Assembly (NCBI RefSeq): GCF_000275825.1
Contig: NZ_JH719942.1
Coordinates: 2,242,551 to 2,306,550 of the forward strand
Length of the DNA: 64,000 nt
Direction of reading: 5' to 3'
DNA from: Saprospira grandis DSM 2844
Lineage (GTDB): Bacteria > Bacteroidota > Bacteroidia > Chitinophagales > Saprospiraceae
A program made the translations under genes and the position numbers. Below are positions 18,069 to 28,042 of the stretch, piece after piece. The notes under the pieces were generated by a model. It saw only the letters and a list, made by a program, of their open reading frames with translations, was not told where the DNA came from and searched no databases. How positions within the stretch are numbered: the first letter of the stretch is position 1; each line of letters begins with the position of its first letter.

Positions 18069-21000
18069 ATGAATTGGAAAATATTTTATCTCCGTTTAAG
18101 TTTTCTGTTGGCCTTTTTGGGCAGCGGAGAGCTTATGGCCCAATGCGGCAACTTTCAGGCAGATGTTTATCCCGATAGCTCTACTTGTCCCGCTCAATTT
18201 GTTCAGGCCTACGCCTATGGCGGAACAGCTCCTTACAGCTATCTCTGGAATACAGGCGCCACCACGGCTTCTATTGCTACCCCTAGTTTGGGGATCTATA
18301 GCGTAATGGTGCAAGATGCTAATGGTTGTACAACTACAGACACAATTGTGGTGAATACCTTTAGCCTAAGCGCTACTAGTATTGTAGACGCTAGTTGTGG
18401 AAACAACAATGGCCAAATTCAACTGGCAGTCTCGGGCTCTGGACCCTACGACCTACGTTGGTACAATGCCAACTGGCAGTATCTGGGCTCAGGCATGACA
18501 CTCGCTAATGTTCCTGCCGGAAGCTATACCATCCAAGCCTATGATAGCACCACACAATGCTACGAAAGCCAAACCTATACGGTAGGCGGAGGCAATGGCC
18601 CTCAGGCAACAATTTTTCCCGATACCGCCAGCTGCCCCGTAAATACACTTTTTGCTAGCGCCTCTGCAGGTACTGCCCCTTATTCTTATTATTGGAGCAA
18701 TGGAGCCACAACTAGCTCTATCTCTAACCTAGCCGCTGCTCAAAACTATAGCCTAGCTGTTGTTGATGCCAATGGTTGTGCCGATACGACTAACTATTAT
18801 ATTGATACCCTTTGTAATCAACAACCGCCCTGTAGTATCTCTATCTTTATGCGAGACGATAGCCTTGGCTGCCCCGCTAACTGGGTGCATGCTATGCCTT
18901 CTGGCGGAACATCTCCTTATAGCTATGCTTGGTCTAATGGACAAACATCAACAAGCATTAGTAACCTGGTTGCAGGAATGAACTATATGGTCACGGTAAC
19001 CGATGCTACAGGCTGTACCGCTTCTACTAACTATTACGTAGATACGACTAATTGTAATCAGCAACCCGTTTGTAATATGCAGGTCTATACCTACAGCCAA
19101 GGTTGTCCCGCCGATACACTTTCTGCTTATGTATGGAATGGCGCCGCCCCTTATACCTATAGTTGGAGTACCGGACTCACCGTCACCACACAAAATAATG
19201 TGCATGATGCTTATGCCATAAATGGAGCAGGCCTGTATAGCCTAACCGTAACAGATGCCAATGGCTGTATAGCCGTAAGCTCAGTACAAGTCAATAGCCA
19301 AGCGCCTATGCAAGTAGGCTATACCATTAACGATGCCTCTTGTGGCCAAAATGATGGCGCCATTGATTTGACCGTAAGCGGAGGCGATGGCATGTACATG
19401 TATAATTGGTCCAATAATGTAAATAACGGCTGGCAAGAAGATCAAAGCAACCTCGCCCCAGGTTTCTACTCTGTCTATGTTTATGATAGCTCTGGCTGCT
19501 CGGTTTATCTAGATAGCCTAATCCTAAATGGTAGCGGAACGATCAACCCTACTATCACGCCCGCCAACTGTGTCGATTCTCTAGGCGCTATTGCCCTAAA
19601 CCCCAGCGGCTTTAGCAATCCTCAGTTTGTTTGGAGTATTGGCGCCACTGGCCCCAACTTGAATAACCTCGCTTCTGGAGTCTATACCGTAACGATTACC
19701 GACGATAGCTGCCAAACTGCCCGTACTTTCTTCCTCGACCAAGATTCTAGCTGTGCCATCATGATCGCTGGACGAGTAACCGATAATACCACTGGCGCAA
19801 CTTGTACCCAAGGTACTGCCGAGGCTTTCCGCCTTGTTCGCCTACAACCCGCCGGAATTATCACAACAACTAACCAATACGGCTACTATCAGTTTACCGT
19901 AATGCAAACCGGAAACTATACCGTAGAGCTGCTACCCGATGGCGTAAGCAGCCAACTCTGCCCCGCCGCCAATATTTCAGTCAATGCCGCTAATGTAGGA
20001 GGCTATTATGGTGGAAACGACTTTGTGGTCACGCATCCCCCAGTGAATGATCTTCGTGTGAATTTGGTCCACTATAGTACTTCTACCCCCGGTTTTGACC
20101 TCTATACTTATGTCTACTACTGCAATGATGGAAATACTACCCAAAATGCAACCATCACTGTAGATTATGATAGCCAACTAGAGTTTAACTTTACAGCCAT
20201 AAACCCTAACTACAATAATGCTAGCTATTATAGCTATAGCAATGCCTCTATCACTTCTCATGATGCCGTGAATAACAATATTACCTTTACCGCCAATAAC
20301 TTGGGCGCTGGAGAATGTGGACTTATCCGCATTTACCTAAGCACACCCACTACGGTGGCCCTAGGTAATCAAGTCGCCAATAGCGTAGCCATTACCCCCA
20401 TCTCTGGCGATGCTACTCCCGCTAATAATACAGATGTAGACAGCCTGATTGTTGTAGGCTCTTGGGATCCCAACGAGATCGTTCTTCGCCCAACTCGCTC
20501 TGGCGACCCCCGCGGACAAGCCGAAATCTTTACTCAAGATGAGGTTTTGGATTACACCATCCATTTCCAAAATCTAGGTACTGCCCCCGCCTATACCGTG
20601 GTGGTCCGCGATACCCTAGATGCTAGCTTTGATGTGAGTAGCCTAACTAATTTGCAGTTCTCTCATCCCGCTACAATGACGGTCGAAAACGGAAATATCC
20701 TCGTCTTTACTTTCAATAATATCAATCTTGCAGATGCCGATAGCGATGAGCCTGGCAGCCATGGTTTTATCAACTATAGCATCAATAGAGACCCGAATCT
20801 CCCCCTAGGCGCTGTAATTCCCAACAAGGCGGCGATCTACTTTGACTTTAATGCGCCCGTAATCACTAACCTTAGTGAGGCCATTATTTCTAGCCCCACT
20901 AGTACTCGCCAATTAGAGTTGCTCAATACTACGTTCAAGGTATTTCCTAACCCTAGCCAGGGCCAATACTTTGTCAGCTTTGAGCAAAACCAAACCCAAG

Positions 21001-21164
21001 ACCTGCACCTTCAGGTCTACAATATGCAGGGCCAACTCTTGCTAGAACAAACTCAAGCCGATGCCCCCACATCCGGACAAATGAGCTTTGATCTCAGCAA
21101 TTTCCCTGCAGCTCACTATTTGCTCCGTATCAATGGCCAAGAGCAATTGATCCAAAAGCAATAG
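18069..21164 (+). CDS. SprB-repeat surface protein with T9SS sorting domain
   Basis: 1031 aa, secreted. The signal peptide covers residues 1-25 (ending LMAQ). At least six SprB-type repeats follow, each with GGTAPYSYLW- or SYAWSNG-like cores and ending TVTDANGC, with paired cysteines. The middle region (about 800-940, SWDPNEIVLRP, LDYTIHFQNLGTAPAYTV) is a DUF11/DUF7619-like domain. The last ~80 residues are a type A sorting domain (VFPNPSQGQYFVSF, VYNMQGQLL, AAHYLLRI), so the type IX system should export it to the surface. In Flavobacterium, SprB is the mobile gliding adhesin; this is a smaller relative, with adhesion a reasonable inference. Confidence 0.88.
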   Translation: MNWKIFYLRLSFLLAFLGSGELMAQCGNFQADVYPDSSTCPAQFVQAYAYGGTAPYSYLWNTGATTASIATPSLGIYSVMVQDANGCTTTDTIVVNTFSLSATSIVDASCGNNNGQIQLAVSGSGPYDLRWYNANWQYLGSGMTLANVPAGSYTIQAYDSTTQCYESQTYTVGGGNGPQATIFPDTASCPVNTLFASASAGTAPYSYYWSNGATTSSISNLAAAQNYSLAVVDANGCADTTNYYIDTLCNQQPPCSISIFMRDDSLGCPANWVHAMPSGGTSPYSYAWSNGQTSTSISNLVAGMNYMVTVTDATGCTASTNYYVDTTNCNQQPVCNMQVYTYSQGCPADTLSAYVWNGAAPYTYSWSTGLTVTTQNNVHDAYAINGAGLYSLTVTDANGCIAVSSVQVNSQAPMQVGYTINDASCGQNDGAIDLTVSGGDGMYMYNWSNNVNNGWQEDQSNLAPGFYSVYVYDSSGCSVYLDSLILNGSGTINPTITPANCVDSLGAIALNPSGFSNPQFVWSIGATGPNLNNLASGVYTVTITDDSCQTARTFFLDQDSSCAIMIAGRVTDNTTGATCTQGTAEAFRLVRLQPAGIITTTNQYGYYQFTVMQTGNYTVELLPDGVSSQLCPAANISVNAANVGGYYGGNDFVVTHPPVNDLRVNLVHYSTSTPGFDLYTYVYYCNDGNTTQNATITVDYDSQLEFNFTAINPNYNNASYYSYSNASITSHDAVNNNITFTANNLGAGECGLIRIYLSTPTTVALGNQVANSVAITPISGDATPANNTDVDSLIVVGSWDPNEIVLRPTRSGDPRGQAEIFTQDEVLDYTIHFQNLGTAPAYTVVVRDTLDASFDVSSLTNLQFSHPATMTVENGNILVFTFNNINLADADSDEPGSHGFINYSINRDPNLPLGAVIPNKAAIYFDFNAPVITNLSEAIISSPTSTRQLELLNTTFKVFPNPSQGQYFVSFEQNQTQDLHLQVYNMQGQLLLEQTQADAPTSGQMSFDLSNFPAAHYLLRINGQEQLIQKQ

Positions 21165-21207
21165 AAGAGTAGTTCTCAAGTCTGTACAGACTTTTATTTT
21201 GCGGTCG

Positions 21208-21245
21208 CTGTCCTCATCCTTTTTTGGATGGGGGCAGTTTTTTTT
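21208..21245 (+). terminator. Terminator fused to R6 head
   Basis: A GC stem (CATCC...GGATG core, extended to CTG/CAG) is followed by T8, which passes directly into the GGGGCC of R6. Confidence 0.7.
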
Positions 21246-21375
21246 GGGGCCTCCTGCCTGCGGCAGGCGCTACGCTTTGGGGCTCGCAGGTCTGCTCGGC
21301 CCTGCGGCGGCTTTGCCGCCTAGGTCTGGCCCTGCAGGCCACCCCGCCGCATCGCTAGGCCGCTCAACAGCTATT
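21246..21375 (+). repeat. HT element R6 (type I)
   Basis: Head GGCCT (21248-21252) pairs with tail AGGCC (21357-21361). The inner helix is GGGG (21279-21282) with CCCC (21342-21345). The tail is followed by GCTCAACAGCTATTTT, also seen after R13. Confidence 0.87.
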
Positions 21376-21414
21376 TTCAAGCTTATCTTTCTGCTTCGGC
21401 CATAGGATAGCTTA

Positions 21415-21708
21415 GTTAAGCTATTCGCAATTTGTGAAACGGCATTTGTAAAGTCAGGGAAGCTATTTGCAATTTGTGAAACGGCATTTGTAAAGCGTGG
21501 GAAGCTATTCGCAATTTGTGAAACGGCATTTGTAAAGCGAGCTAAGCTATTTGCAATTTGTGAAATGGCATTTGTAAAGCGAGCTAAGCTATTCGCAATT
21601 TGTGAAACGGCATTTGTAAAGCGAGCTAAGCTATTCGCAATTTGTGAAACGGCATTTGTAAAGCGAGCTAAGCTATTCGCAATTTGTGAAATGGCATTTG
21701 TAAAGAGT
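21415..21708 (+). repeat. Minisatellite, 42-bp unit, 7 copies
   Basis: Seven head-to-tail units, each containing GCAATTTGTGAAACGGCATT and AAGCTATT. The GCAATTT starts fall at about 21427, 21469, 21511, 21553, 21595, 21637 and 21679. Units differ mainly in the segment after TTTGTAAAG. The array can be read as a 14-residue protein repeat but has no convincing start or context for a gene. No unique spacers, so it is not a CRISPR array. Confidence 0.9.
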
Positions 21709-21778
21709 GAGACTGTTCAGGATTTTGTGTATCCGAATAAAATTGGGCCTTTAGCTGCTTAGGATTTGGCCAATAGTC

Positions 21779-21943
21779 GCCTAGGGACAAGCCCCTAGGC
21801 TAATCAAATGGAGTCAGCTCTAAAGGGCCTCAAAGGTTGACATACAGGGACGGGCTAAGTAGTTCTTGCAGAGAAGGTCCTTATCCAAAGGCCCTCTTTA
21901 GAGGGCTGTCTGAAAAAGCTAGCCTAGGGGCTTGTCCCTAGGC
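21779..21943. repeat. 165-bp element with 22-bp inverted ends, copy 1
   Basis: The left end (21779-21800, GCCTAGGGACAAG...) is the exact reverse complement of the right end (21922-21943). Each end can also fold on itself (GCCTAGGG with CCCTAGGC). The interior has a GCCCTC...GAGGGC hairpin near 21890. No ORF. A second copy lies at 39258-39425, also right after a minisatellite. Confidence 0.88.
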
Positions 21944-22073
21944 AGCAAAAAGGAGAAACACAAAATTTTAAACAGTCTCTACCAATCCTTCCTTAGGGAA
22001 AAAGAAAATCCCCTCCTAGGAGGGGATGCTGATTTAGTTCCTATAAATTTTATGAGCGTAGTAGGCACAGAAA

Positions 22074-22165
22074 AGGGCCGAAGGCCCGCAGGCCACAACA
22101 AGGTCTTTAGACCGCAGTTCGACGACCGAAGGGAGTAACCGCCGCAGCTTTGCTGCGGAGGCCCC
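22074..22165 (-). repeat. HT element R7, truncated, with inserted module
   Basis: A type I head (AGGCC 22159-22163) and head hairpin GCCGCAGC...GCTGCGG are present. After that a 46-bp module (22094-22139, ACAACAAGG...GTAAC) replaces the rest. No matching tail was seen. Confidence 0.7.
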
Positions 22166-22176
22166 AAAACAATATC

Positions 22177-25100
22177 CTAATCTACCGCTTCCGCCAACTC
22201 CTTCAAGACAGATTTGGCCGCATGGAGATTGCGCAAACCCTCGCAGATGAGAATGAGGTGCTTGGGACTTTGCTTGAGGAAAAAACGGTGGTCGCTATGT
22301 TTCTGGATATAATCCAAAATGCGCAAGAAATAATCGCTTTCATAAAAAGGAGAATCCTGCTTGCTAATAAAGTAGCAACGGAGCTTTTTGCCCTTGAAAA
22401 GCAGGCGCTCAAAGCCCAAAGAGCGGGCCATCCAACGCAGGCGCAGGGCCTCAAACAATTGGTTGACCTGTTCGGGTAAGGGGCCAAAACGGTCAATCAT
22501 CTTCTCGCTAAAGGACTTAATATCGGCCTCGTTTTCTAGCTCATCCATCTTTTGGTAAAGGGCCAAGCGCTCGCTGATAATGGGCACATAATCAGAGGGG
22601 ATCAGCATCTCTTCATCCAGTTCAATGATGACATCCTGGACAAATTCCCGCTTTTTCTCCATCTCTTCTTTAAAGAGCTCCTTGTACTCGCCCTGCTTGA
22701 GCTCCTGAATGGTCTCATTCAGAATCTTTTGGTAGGTTTCATAGCCCATATTGACAATAAAGCCGCTTTGTTCGCCGCCCAGAATATTTCCGGCTCCCCG
22801 AATATCGAGATCGCGCATAGCGATATGGATCCCGCTGCCCAATTCGGCAAACTGCTCTAGGGTTTGCAGGCGCTTGCGAGAGTCGGCGCTCAGGACCGAA
22901 AGGGGAGGGGCCAAAAGGTAGCAATAGGCCTTTTTGTTGGAGCGGCCCACCCGGCCCCTCAACTGATGCAAATCGCTGAGGCCAAAATGGTGGGCATTAT
23001 TGATAATAATGGTATTGGCGTTGGCAATATCAAGGCCCGTTTCGATAATATTGGTACAAACAAGGACCTCATTATAGCCCTGAATAAAGTTCATCAGGCG
23101 CTTTTCGAGTTGGGCGGGCTCCATTTGGCCATGGGCCACGGCCACATCCAGATTAGGCATCATTTGGCGGAGCATAGCGGCCATATCTTCTAGGCTCTTC
23201 ACTCGGTTATGAATGAAAAAAACCTGTCCGCCTCGGCTAACTTCCTGCTCAATGGCTTCTTGAATCAGCTCCGCATTGAAGGTCCGCAGCTCTGTGTGAA
23301 TGGGCTGGCGGTTGGGCGGTGGCGTATTGATGACCGAGAGGTCTCGGGCGGCCATGAGCGAAAACTGTAGGGTTCTGGGGATGGGCGTGGCGGTTAGGGT
23401 CAGGGTATCTACATTGACCTTGATATTGCGGAGTTTTTCTTTGGAGGCCACCCCAAACTTTTGTTCCTCATCAATAATGAGCAAGCCGAGATCGGCAAAT
23501 TGGACCTTTTTGTTGAGAATGGCATGGGTGCCAATCAGGATATCAATTTTGCCTGCTTTGAGGCGCTCGTAAATTTCTTTTTTCTCCTTGGTCGTTCTAA
23601 ATCGGTTGATATACTCTACCTGCACATCAAATTGGCCCAATCGCTTTCTGAAGGTTTGGGCATGTTGTAGGGCGAGAATAGTGGTTGGGACCAAAATAGC
23701 CACCTGTTTGCCGGCCACCACCGCCTTAAAGGCAGCACGGACGGCAATCTCTGTTTTGCCAAAGCCCACATCGCCACAGATGAGGCGGTCCATGGGGTAG
23801 GGCTTCATCATATCTTCTTTGACGGCCTCGGTCGCTTTGGCTTGATCGGGGGTATCTTCATAGATAAAAGAGGCCTCTAATTCATTTTGCAAATAGCCAT
23901 CGGGGGGAAACAGAATACCCTGGGTAGATTTGCGTTTGGCATAGAGCTTAATGAGGTCAAAGGCCAAGGCCTTAATTTTCTTTTTGGTCTTTTTCTTGGT
24001 ATTGGCCCAGGCATTACTACCTAATTTGTGGACCGAAGGCGGCTTGCCGTCTTTGCCCACATACTTAGAGATTTTGTGTAGCGATTGAATGCTGACATAG
24101 AGAATATCTCCGCCATCATAGACCAATTTGACCGACTCTTGTTGTTTGCCGTTAATCTCAATATTTTGGAGGCCGGCAAACTTGCCCACTCCATGGTCAA
24201 TATGCGTGACATAATCGCCAGGTTGCAGCTCATTGATGGCCTTCATCTTGAGGGCCATATTGCGATCAAAGCCTCTTTTTGTTTTATACTTATGGAAGCG
24301 CTCAAAGATTTCATGATCGGTATAGCAGGCCATCTTGAGCTCTTGGTCCACAAAGCCTTTATGTACTATTTTTTGGATGGGGTGCCATTTTACATGAGCG
24401 CGCAAATCTTCAAAGATGCTATAAAAGCGTTCGATTTGCTTGGGGTTTTCGGCCAAGATACAATTAGTAATGCCCTGTTGGCTATTTTCTCTAAGCTGCT
24501 CAATCAGGCGTTCGAAGTTTTTGCCAAAGCGGGGTTGCAGGCTTCCTTGAAAGCGAAAGCTTGGGCTTTTTTTGTAGAAAGGAGTATTGGCAAATTCTAG
24601 TAAGCGTTTATTGGCCAGTTGGTCCATAATATGGCGGGGAAAAACAAAGGCTTGTTCGTCTAGCAGGCCAATTTCCTCTATGCGTTCATATTGTTCTTGT
24701 TCTTGGAGTTGGGCCGAGAGGAGCTGAGCTTTTTCGAAGCAATCTTGCAGGCGGTCCAAGAGGAGCTGTACATCTTCTGCACAAATGAGTAGTTCTTTGG
24801 GGAGAATACTAAAGAGGTCGGTTTTCTGCTCCTTCTTAAATTGAGTATTGACATTGGGCACAATCGTGACAAAGGCCATTTTTTTGGTAGACAGTTGGGA
24901 GCTAGGGTCAAAAGAGCGGATACTTTCCACTTCTTCATCAAAGAGTTCTAGTCGATAGGGTAGTTCATGCCCATAGGAAAAGATGTCGATAATGCCGCCA
25001 CGCAGGGCATATTGGCCGGGTTCGTAGACAAAATCGACATAATTGAAGCCATATTCGGTAAGGATTTCGACCAAGAATTTGCGGTCCAAATCTTCGCCCA

Positions 25101-25545
25101 CCTTAATTTTGATGGCATTTTCGGCCAGTTGTTCGGGGGCGACCACCTGTTCAAAAATGGCTTCTGGATAAGAGACCATAAAAGGGGGGATGCTGCTGGC
25201 ATCCAGCAGCTTACTCACGGCCTCGGTTCTTTGTAGAACGCTAGCACGGTCTAATTTATCAAAGCCTTGGGGGCGGCGGAAAGAGTCGGGAAAAAAGAGA
25301 ATCTCCTCTCTTTCGCTAATATTTTGCAAATCAGCCTGCAGATAGGCAGCCTCTTCCTTATCATTGGCGAGAACGAGCAGGGGGCGTTCTGTTTTGAGGT
25401 AGAGCGCATAGAGAAAAAAGGCTTTTTGCGAGCCGTAGAGTCCCTTGAGCTGTACTTTTTGGTTCTCCTTTTTTTGGAGAGTTTGACAAATATCGGCTAG
25501 CTTTTCCGATTTGCGGTAGGCTTGGAGTAAGGTCTTAAAATTCAT
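22177..25545 (-). CDS. mfd: Transcription-repair coupling factor
   Basis: 1122 aa. Mfd removes RNA polymerase stalled at DNA damage and recruits UvrA for repair. Visible in order: UvrB-like N-terminal part (to about 380), RNA-polymerase interaction/CarD-like domain (LQPGDYVTHIDHGVGKFAGL), then the RecG-like motor with Walker A GDVGFGKTE, DEEQ box (LLIIDEEQKFGV), and LTATPIPRTLQFS. A TRCF C-terminal domain (SDYVPIISERLALYQK) closes it. Length is normal for the family. It stands alone between repeat regions; the start codon is the one near 25545. Confidence 0.97.
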   Translation of the reverse strand: MNFKTLLQAYRKSEKLADICQTLQKKENQKVQLKGLYGSQKAFFLYALYLKTERPLLVLANDKEEAAYLQADLQNISEREEILFFPDSFRRPQGFDKLDRASVLQRTEAVSKLLDASSIPPFMVSYPEAIFEQVVAPEQLAENAIKIKVGEDLDRKFLVEILTEYGFNYVDFVYEPGQYALRGGIIDIFSYGHELPYRLELFDEEVESIRSFDPSSQLSTKKMAFVTIVPNVNTQFKKEQKTDLFSILPKELLICAEDVQLLLDRLQDCFEKAQLLSAQLQEQEQYERIEEIGLLDEQAFVFPRHIMDQLANKRLLEFANTPFYKKSPSFRFQGSLQPRFGKNFERLIEQLRENSQQGITNCILAENPKQIERFYSIFEDLRAHVKWHPIQKIVHKGFVDQELKMACYTDHEIFERFHKYKTKRGFDRNMALKMKAINELQPGDYVTHIDHGVGKFAGLQNIEINGKQQESVKLVYDGGDILYVSIQSLHKISKYVGKDGKPPSVHKLGSNAWANTKKKTKKKIKALAFDLIKLYAKRKSTQGILFPPDGYLQNELEASFIYEDTPDQAKATEAVKEDMMKPYPMDRLICGDVGFGKTEIAVRAAFKAVVAGKQVAILVPTTILALQHAQTFRKRLGQFDVQVEYINRFRTTKEKKEIYERLKAGKIDILIGTHAILNKKVQFADLGLLIIDEEQKFGVASKEKLRNIKVNVDTLTLTATPIPRTLQFSLMAARDLSVINTPPPNRQPIHTELRTFNAELIQEAIEQEVSRGGQVFFIHNRVKSLEDMAAMLRQMMPNLDVAVAHGQMEPAQLEKRLMNFIQGYNEVLVCTNIIETGLDIANANTIIINNAHHFGLSDLHQLRGRVGRSNKKAYCYLLAPPLSVLSADSRKRLQTLEQFAELGSGIHIAMRDLDIRGAGNILGGEQSGFIVNMGYETYQKILNETIQELKQGEYKELFKEEMEKKREFVQDVIIELDEEMLIPSDYVPIISERLALYQKMDELENEADIKSFSEKMIDRFGPLPEQVNQLFEALRLRWMARSLGFERLLFKGKKLRCYFISKQDSPFYESDYFLRILDYIQKHSDHRFFLKQSPKHLILICEGLRNLHAAKSVLKELAEAVD

Positions 25546-25589
25546 GATACAAAGATAAACGCTTTGCGAATAAAAACAGGAATAAGCAT

Positions 25590-25752
25590 TTTGTTTTGGC
25601 CCGGGGCGGTTTTCTATTGGCCCAGCGCTGCGGAGTGGGTGGCCCGAAGGGCCAGACCCAGCGGGCGCAGCCCGCGCAGGGCCGAACAGACTTGTGAGCC
25701 CCGCAGCATAGCGGCGGCCGACCTAGGCGAAGCCTAGCCGGCCGCGGGCCCC
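25590..25752 (-). repeat. HT element R8 (type III)
   Basis: Head GGGCC (25746-25750) pairs with tail GGCCC (25619-25623). The inner helix has one terminal mismatch (GGGG/CCCA). It is the only copy that breaks the alternating orientation pattern, sharing its orientation with R7. Confidence 0.85.
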
Positions 25753-25784
25753 AAAAAAGCCCCTCAAAGAACAACTTTGAAGGG
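25753..25784 (-). terminator. RDD gene terminator fused to R8 head
   Basis: On the minus strand the stem CTTCAAAG...CTTTGAGG is followed by T6 and then immediately GGGGCCC of R8. Confidence 0.8.
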
Positions 25785-25792
25785 CAAAATCT

Positions 25793-26518
25793 TTAGCGCG
25801 TCAGGACGATATAGTCGAGGAGGAGTTGGCGCAGAAAGTCGAGACGGTTTTTGAGTAGTGGCAGCTCTAGTTGTTGGGCCAGATGCTCGCTTAGGTCTAG
25901 AATGACCTGTTTGTGGGCCTCATTTTTATACTTTTTATGGCGGTCGATTACTCTTTTGACAAAGAGCATATCTTGCTCGCTCAGATGGAGGACCTCGGGG
26001 TATTTGGGTTCATAATCTTCCTTCTTGGCCAAAGAGAGAATATCTTCAAGGCGAAACTGTCGGCTTGCTTTGGTGCGCACCACCGTACTGCCCGATAGGA
26101 GGTCGCCCATGCGTTGGCTATGCCCAGAGGACGAAATCATGAGGCTAGCCACCGAGCCCGCCGAGCCCCAAATATCGATGAAGCGGAAGGCCCAACGCAG
26201 CACATAATCAAAGGCTTCGGCGGGCTCTCCATTGAGCTTGATAATGCGCAGCCCCACGGCCCTTTTGCCTAGGGTTTGGCCATTGAGTAAAATCTCGGAG
26301 GCCAAGGTGTAAAACAAGAGGGTAGGGAGGATAACGAGGATGGTGAAGTACATATAAGCTTCTCCATCAATGACCAGCCCAGCAATGAGATTGAGAATAA
26401 TCATCAGGCCAATGAGCACGAGCATATCAATCATAAAGGCCGATATGCGGCTGCCTAGAGGCGCAAGCTCGTATTGGATACTCACTTTTTGGGCGGTGGT
26501 AATTTCAATCGTTTTCAT
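25793..26518 (-). CDS. RDD family membrane protein
   Basis: 241 aa. The RDD domain is seen near the N terminus: APLGSRISAFMIDMLVLIG (Arg-Asp pair in helix 1), a second and third helix, and GQTLGKRAVGLRI. The C-terminal ~90 residues are soluble and charged. The role of RDD proteins is mostly unknown; some affect ion exchange. It starts 12 bp after the glucosaminidase gene, so the two are probably cotranscribed. Confidence 0.85.
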   Translation of the reverse strand: MKTIEITTAQKVSIQYELAPLGSRISAFMIDMLVLIGLMIILNLIAGLVIDGEAYMYFTILVILPTLLFYTLASEILLNGQTLGKRAVGLRIIKLNGEPAEAFDYVLRWAFRFIDIWGSAGSVASLMISSSGHSQRMGDLLSGSTVVRTKASRQFRLEDILSLAKKEDYEPKYPEVLHLSEQDMLFVKRVIDRHKKYKNEAHKQVILDLSEHLAQQLELPLLKNRLDFLRQLLLDYIVLTR

Positions 26519-26530
26519 GGCAAATGGGAT

Positions 26531-28042
26531 TTATTGGGCAAGGGGAATCTTTAGCTTTTGGCCTTTGTACAAGTTGTTTGACTTCAATTTATTAAATTTT
26601 TGGATTTCTTGCCAGCGCAGGCCGTACTTTAATCCAATAGAATAGAGAGTTTCTTCTGCCTGCACCTCATGGATATACTCGCCATTGATGAGCGGCGGCT
26701 TGTCTAGCGCTGGCGGCAAGGGCGGGAGCTCGCCCATTTTTGTAATGGGTTGATCGGGTAATCCGCTACCTTTTGGCTCTTCTTTTTGGGTTGTTTCTGG
26801 GCCAAAAGTTGGAAAATTGGGCACTTCGGTTTTGGGGCTATCGATGCGCAATTCTGGAATCTTCAGGTCGCGACCATCAGGGCGCGTATTAGTATTTAAA
26901 GAATCCTGATAAATCTGCTCGGGATAAGTGGGTTGGTTGATGACCAAATCTGGAGCCTTAAATTCTTCTTTGGCTGGAGTTGTTGTGCTGTCTTTGGGGC
27001 TAATGTTAGGGACCAAATTGACATTCTCCCAATTGGGCAGTTTGTGGGCTCTAATTTTTGGCGGGCCCGCTGCTTTGCGGCCCAATAAAATGAATTCGCC
27101 ATTGGCGGGCTCTTGCCCTTCTTGCATGAGGTTGCGCTCATAGAGCTTGTCTAAGGGCAGGCCATAAAATTGAGCAATTTCATACATGCTCTCATCATTC
27201 TTGACCAGATGTTCTTCTTTTTTCTCTCGGTACCTACTCTTTTTGGGCTGAATATAGCAATACTGATAATCAATGAGTTGATCCCCATCTACTAGATCGT
27301 TGAACCGAAGGAATTTGGCATAGGGCAGCCCAAAGCGGTTGGCCACTTCTAGGGCCGATTCTCCTGCTTTGGCAATCACATAAGAGCTTTTATTTTGCCG
27401 AAAAATCCCCTTTTTATAGCTCAAAAAGAGGGCACTTTTTTGCTGTCGGCGCAGTTGGCGCTCAAAGGGTTCGGGGGTGGCAAAAATACTAGGATCTACG
27501 GGCGTACTGTCTAGCTCATCACTAATTGTTAGAGGCTGCATTTCCAAGTCAAATTGCTGCAATTGGTTCTTTTCAATGGTGGCAATGAGCTTATCTGGAT
27601 ACTTAGGGTCTGTGGCATAACCCGCCTTGCGCAGGCCCTTGGCCCAGCCGGCATAATCCTCTTTGTCTAGCTCAAAAAGGCTAGCATAGCGCTTTCTTTT
27701 GGTCAAAATAGCACTATGGTCCACAAAAGAAGCCTCTGCATTTTCATAGACCCGAAAGCAAGACTCTATGGATTCATCATCCCATTTATAAAATTTTTCG
27801 CCGGGCCAATCCGAGGCGCATTTGATCCCAAAATGGTTGTTGGCTTCTTTGGCCAAATTGCTGTTTCCGGCCCCCGATTCATGAATGCCTTGGGCCAAGG
27901 TAATGCTAGCGGGAATCCCCGTTCGCTGCATTTCTCTTACCGCAATATTTTTATAGCTAGCAATATAATCTTCTACGCTAATGCGCTGCGCAATTAGGCC
28001 GGGTGCGCTCAATAGCAAAATGGCCCAAAACAGTATTTTCAT
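26531..28042 (-). CDS. Glucosaminidase-domain and LysM protein
   Basis: About 503 aa from the start at 28042. That start gives a clean signal peptide (MKILFWAILLLSAPGLIAQ) and is preferred over an upstream one at 28066. Residues about 25-165 form a mannosyl-glycoprotein endo-beta-N-acetylglucosaminidase-type domain (ITLAQGIHESGAGNSNLAKEA, FGIKC). LysM-like repeats follow near 225-335 and at the C-terminal end (EETLYSIGLKYGLRWQEI), with a Pro-rich linker between. It should cleave or bind peptidoglycan in the periplasm. It heads an operon with the RDD gene. Confidence 0.85.
   Translation of the reverse strand: MKILFWAILLLSAPGLIAQRISVEDYIASYKNIAVREMQRTGIPASITLAQGIHESGAGNSNLAKEANNHFGIKCASDWPGEKFYKWDDESIESCFRVYENAEASFVDHSAILTKRKRYASLFELDKEDYAGWAKGLRKAGYATDPKYPDKLIATIEKNQLQQFDLEMQPLTISDELDSTPVDPSIFATPEPFERQLRRQQKSALFLSYKKGIFRQNKSSYVIAKAGESALEVANRFGLPYAKFLRFNDLVDGDQLIDYQYCYIQPKKSRYREKKEEHLVKNDESMYEIAQFYGLPLDKLYERNLMQEGQEPANGEFILLGRKAAGPPKIRAHKLPNWENVNLVPNISPKDSTTTPAKEEFKAPDLVINQPTYPEQIYQDSLNTNTRPDGRDLKIPELRIDSPKTEVPNFPTFGPETTQKEEPKGSGLPDQPITKMGELPPLPPALDKPPLINGEYIHEVQAEETLYSIGLKYGLRWQEIQKFNKLKSNNLYKGQKLKIPLAQ

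Noticed and set aside
21415-21708. Possible CRISPR array
   Set aside because: The repeats are contiguous, without unique spacers, and no cas gene is in the window.
21565-21762. ORF with a 14-residue repeat (AFVKRAKLFAICET)
   Set aside because: It is the 42-bp minisatellite read in frame. Units being a multiple of three keeps the frame open; there is no signal or gene context.
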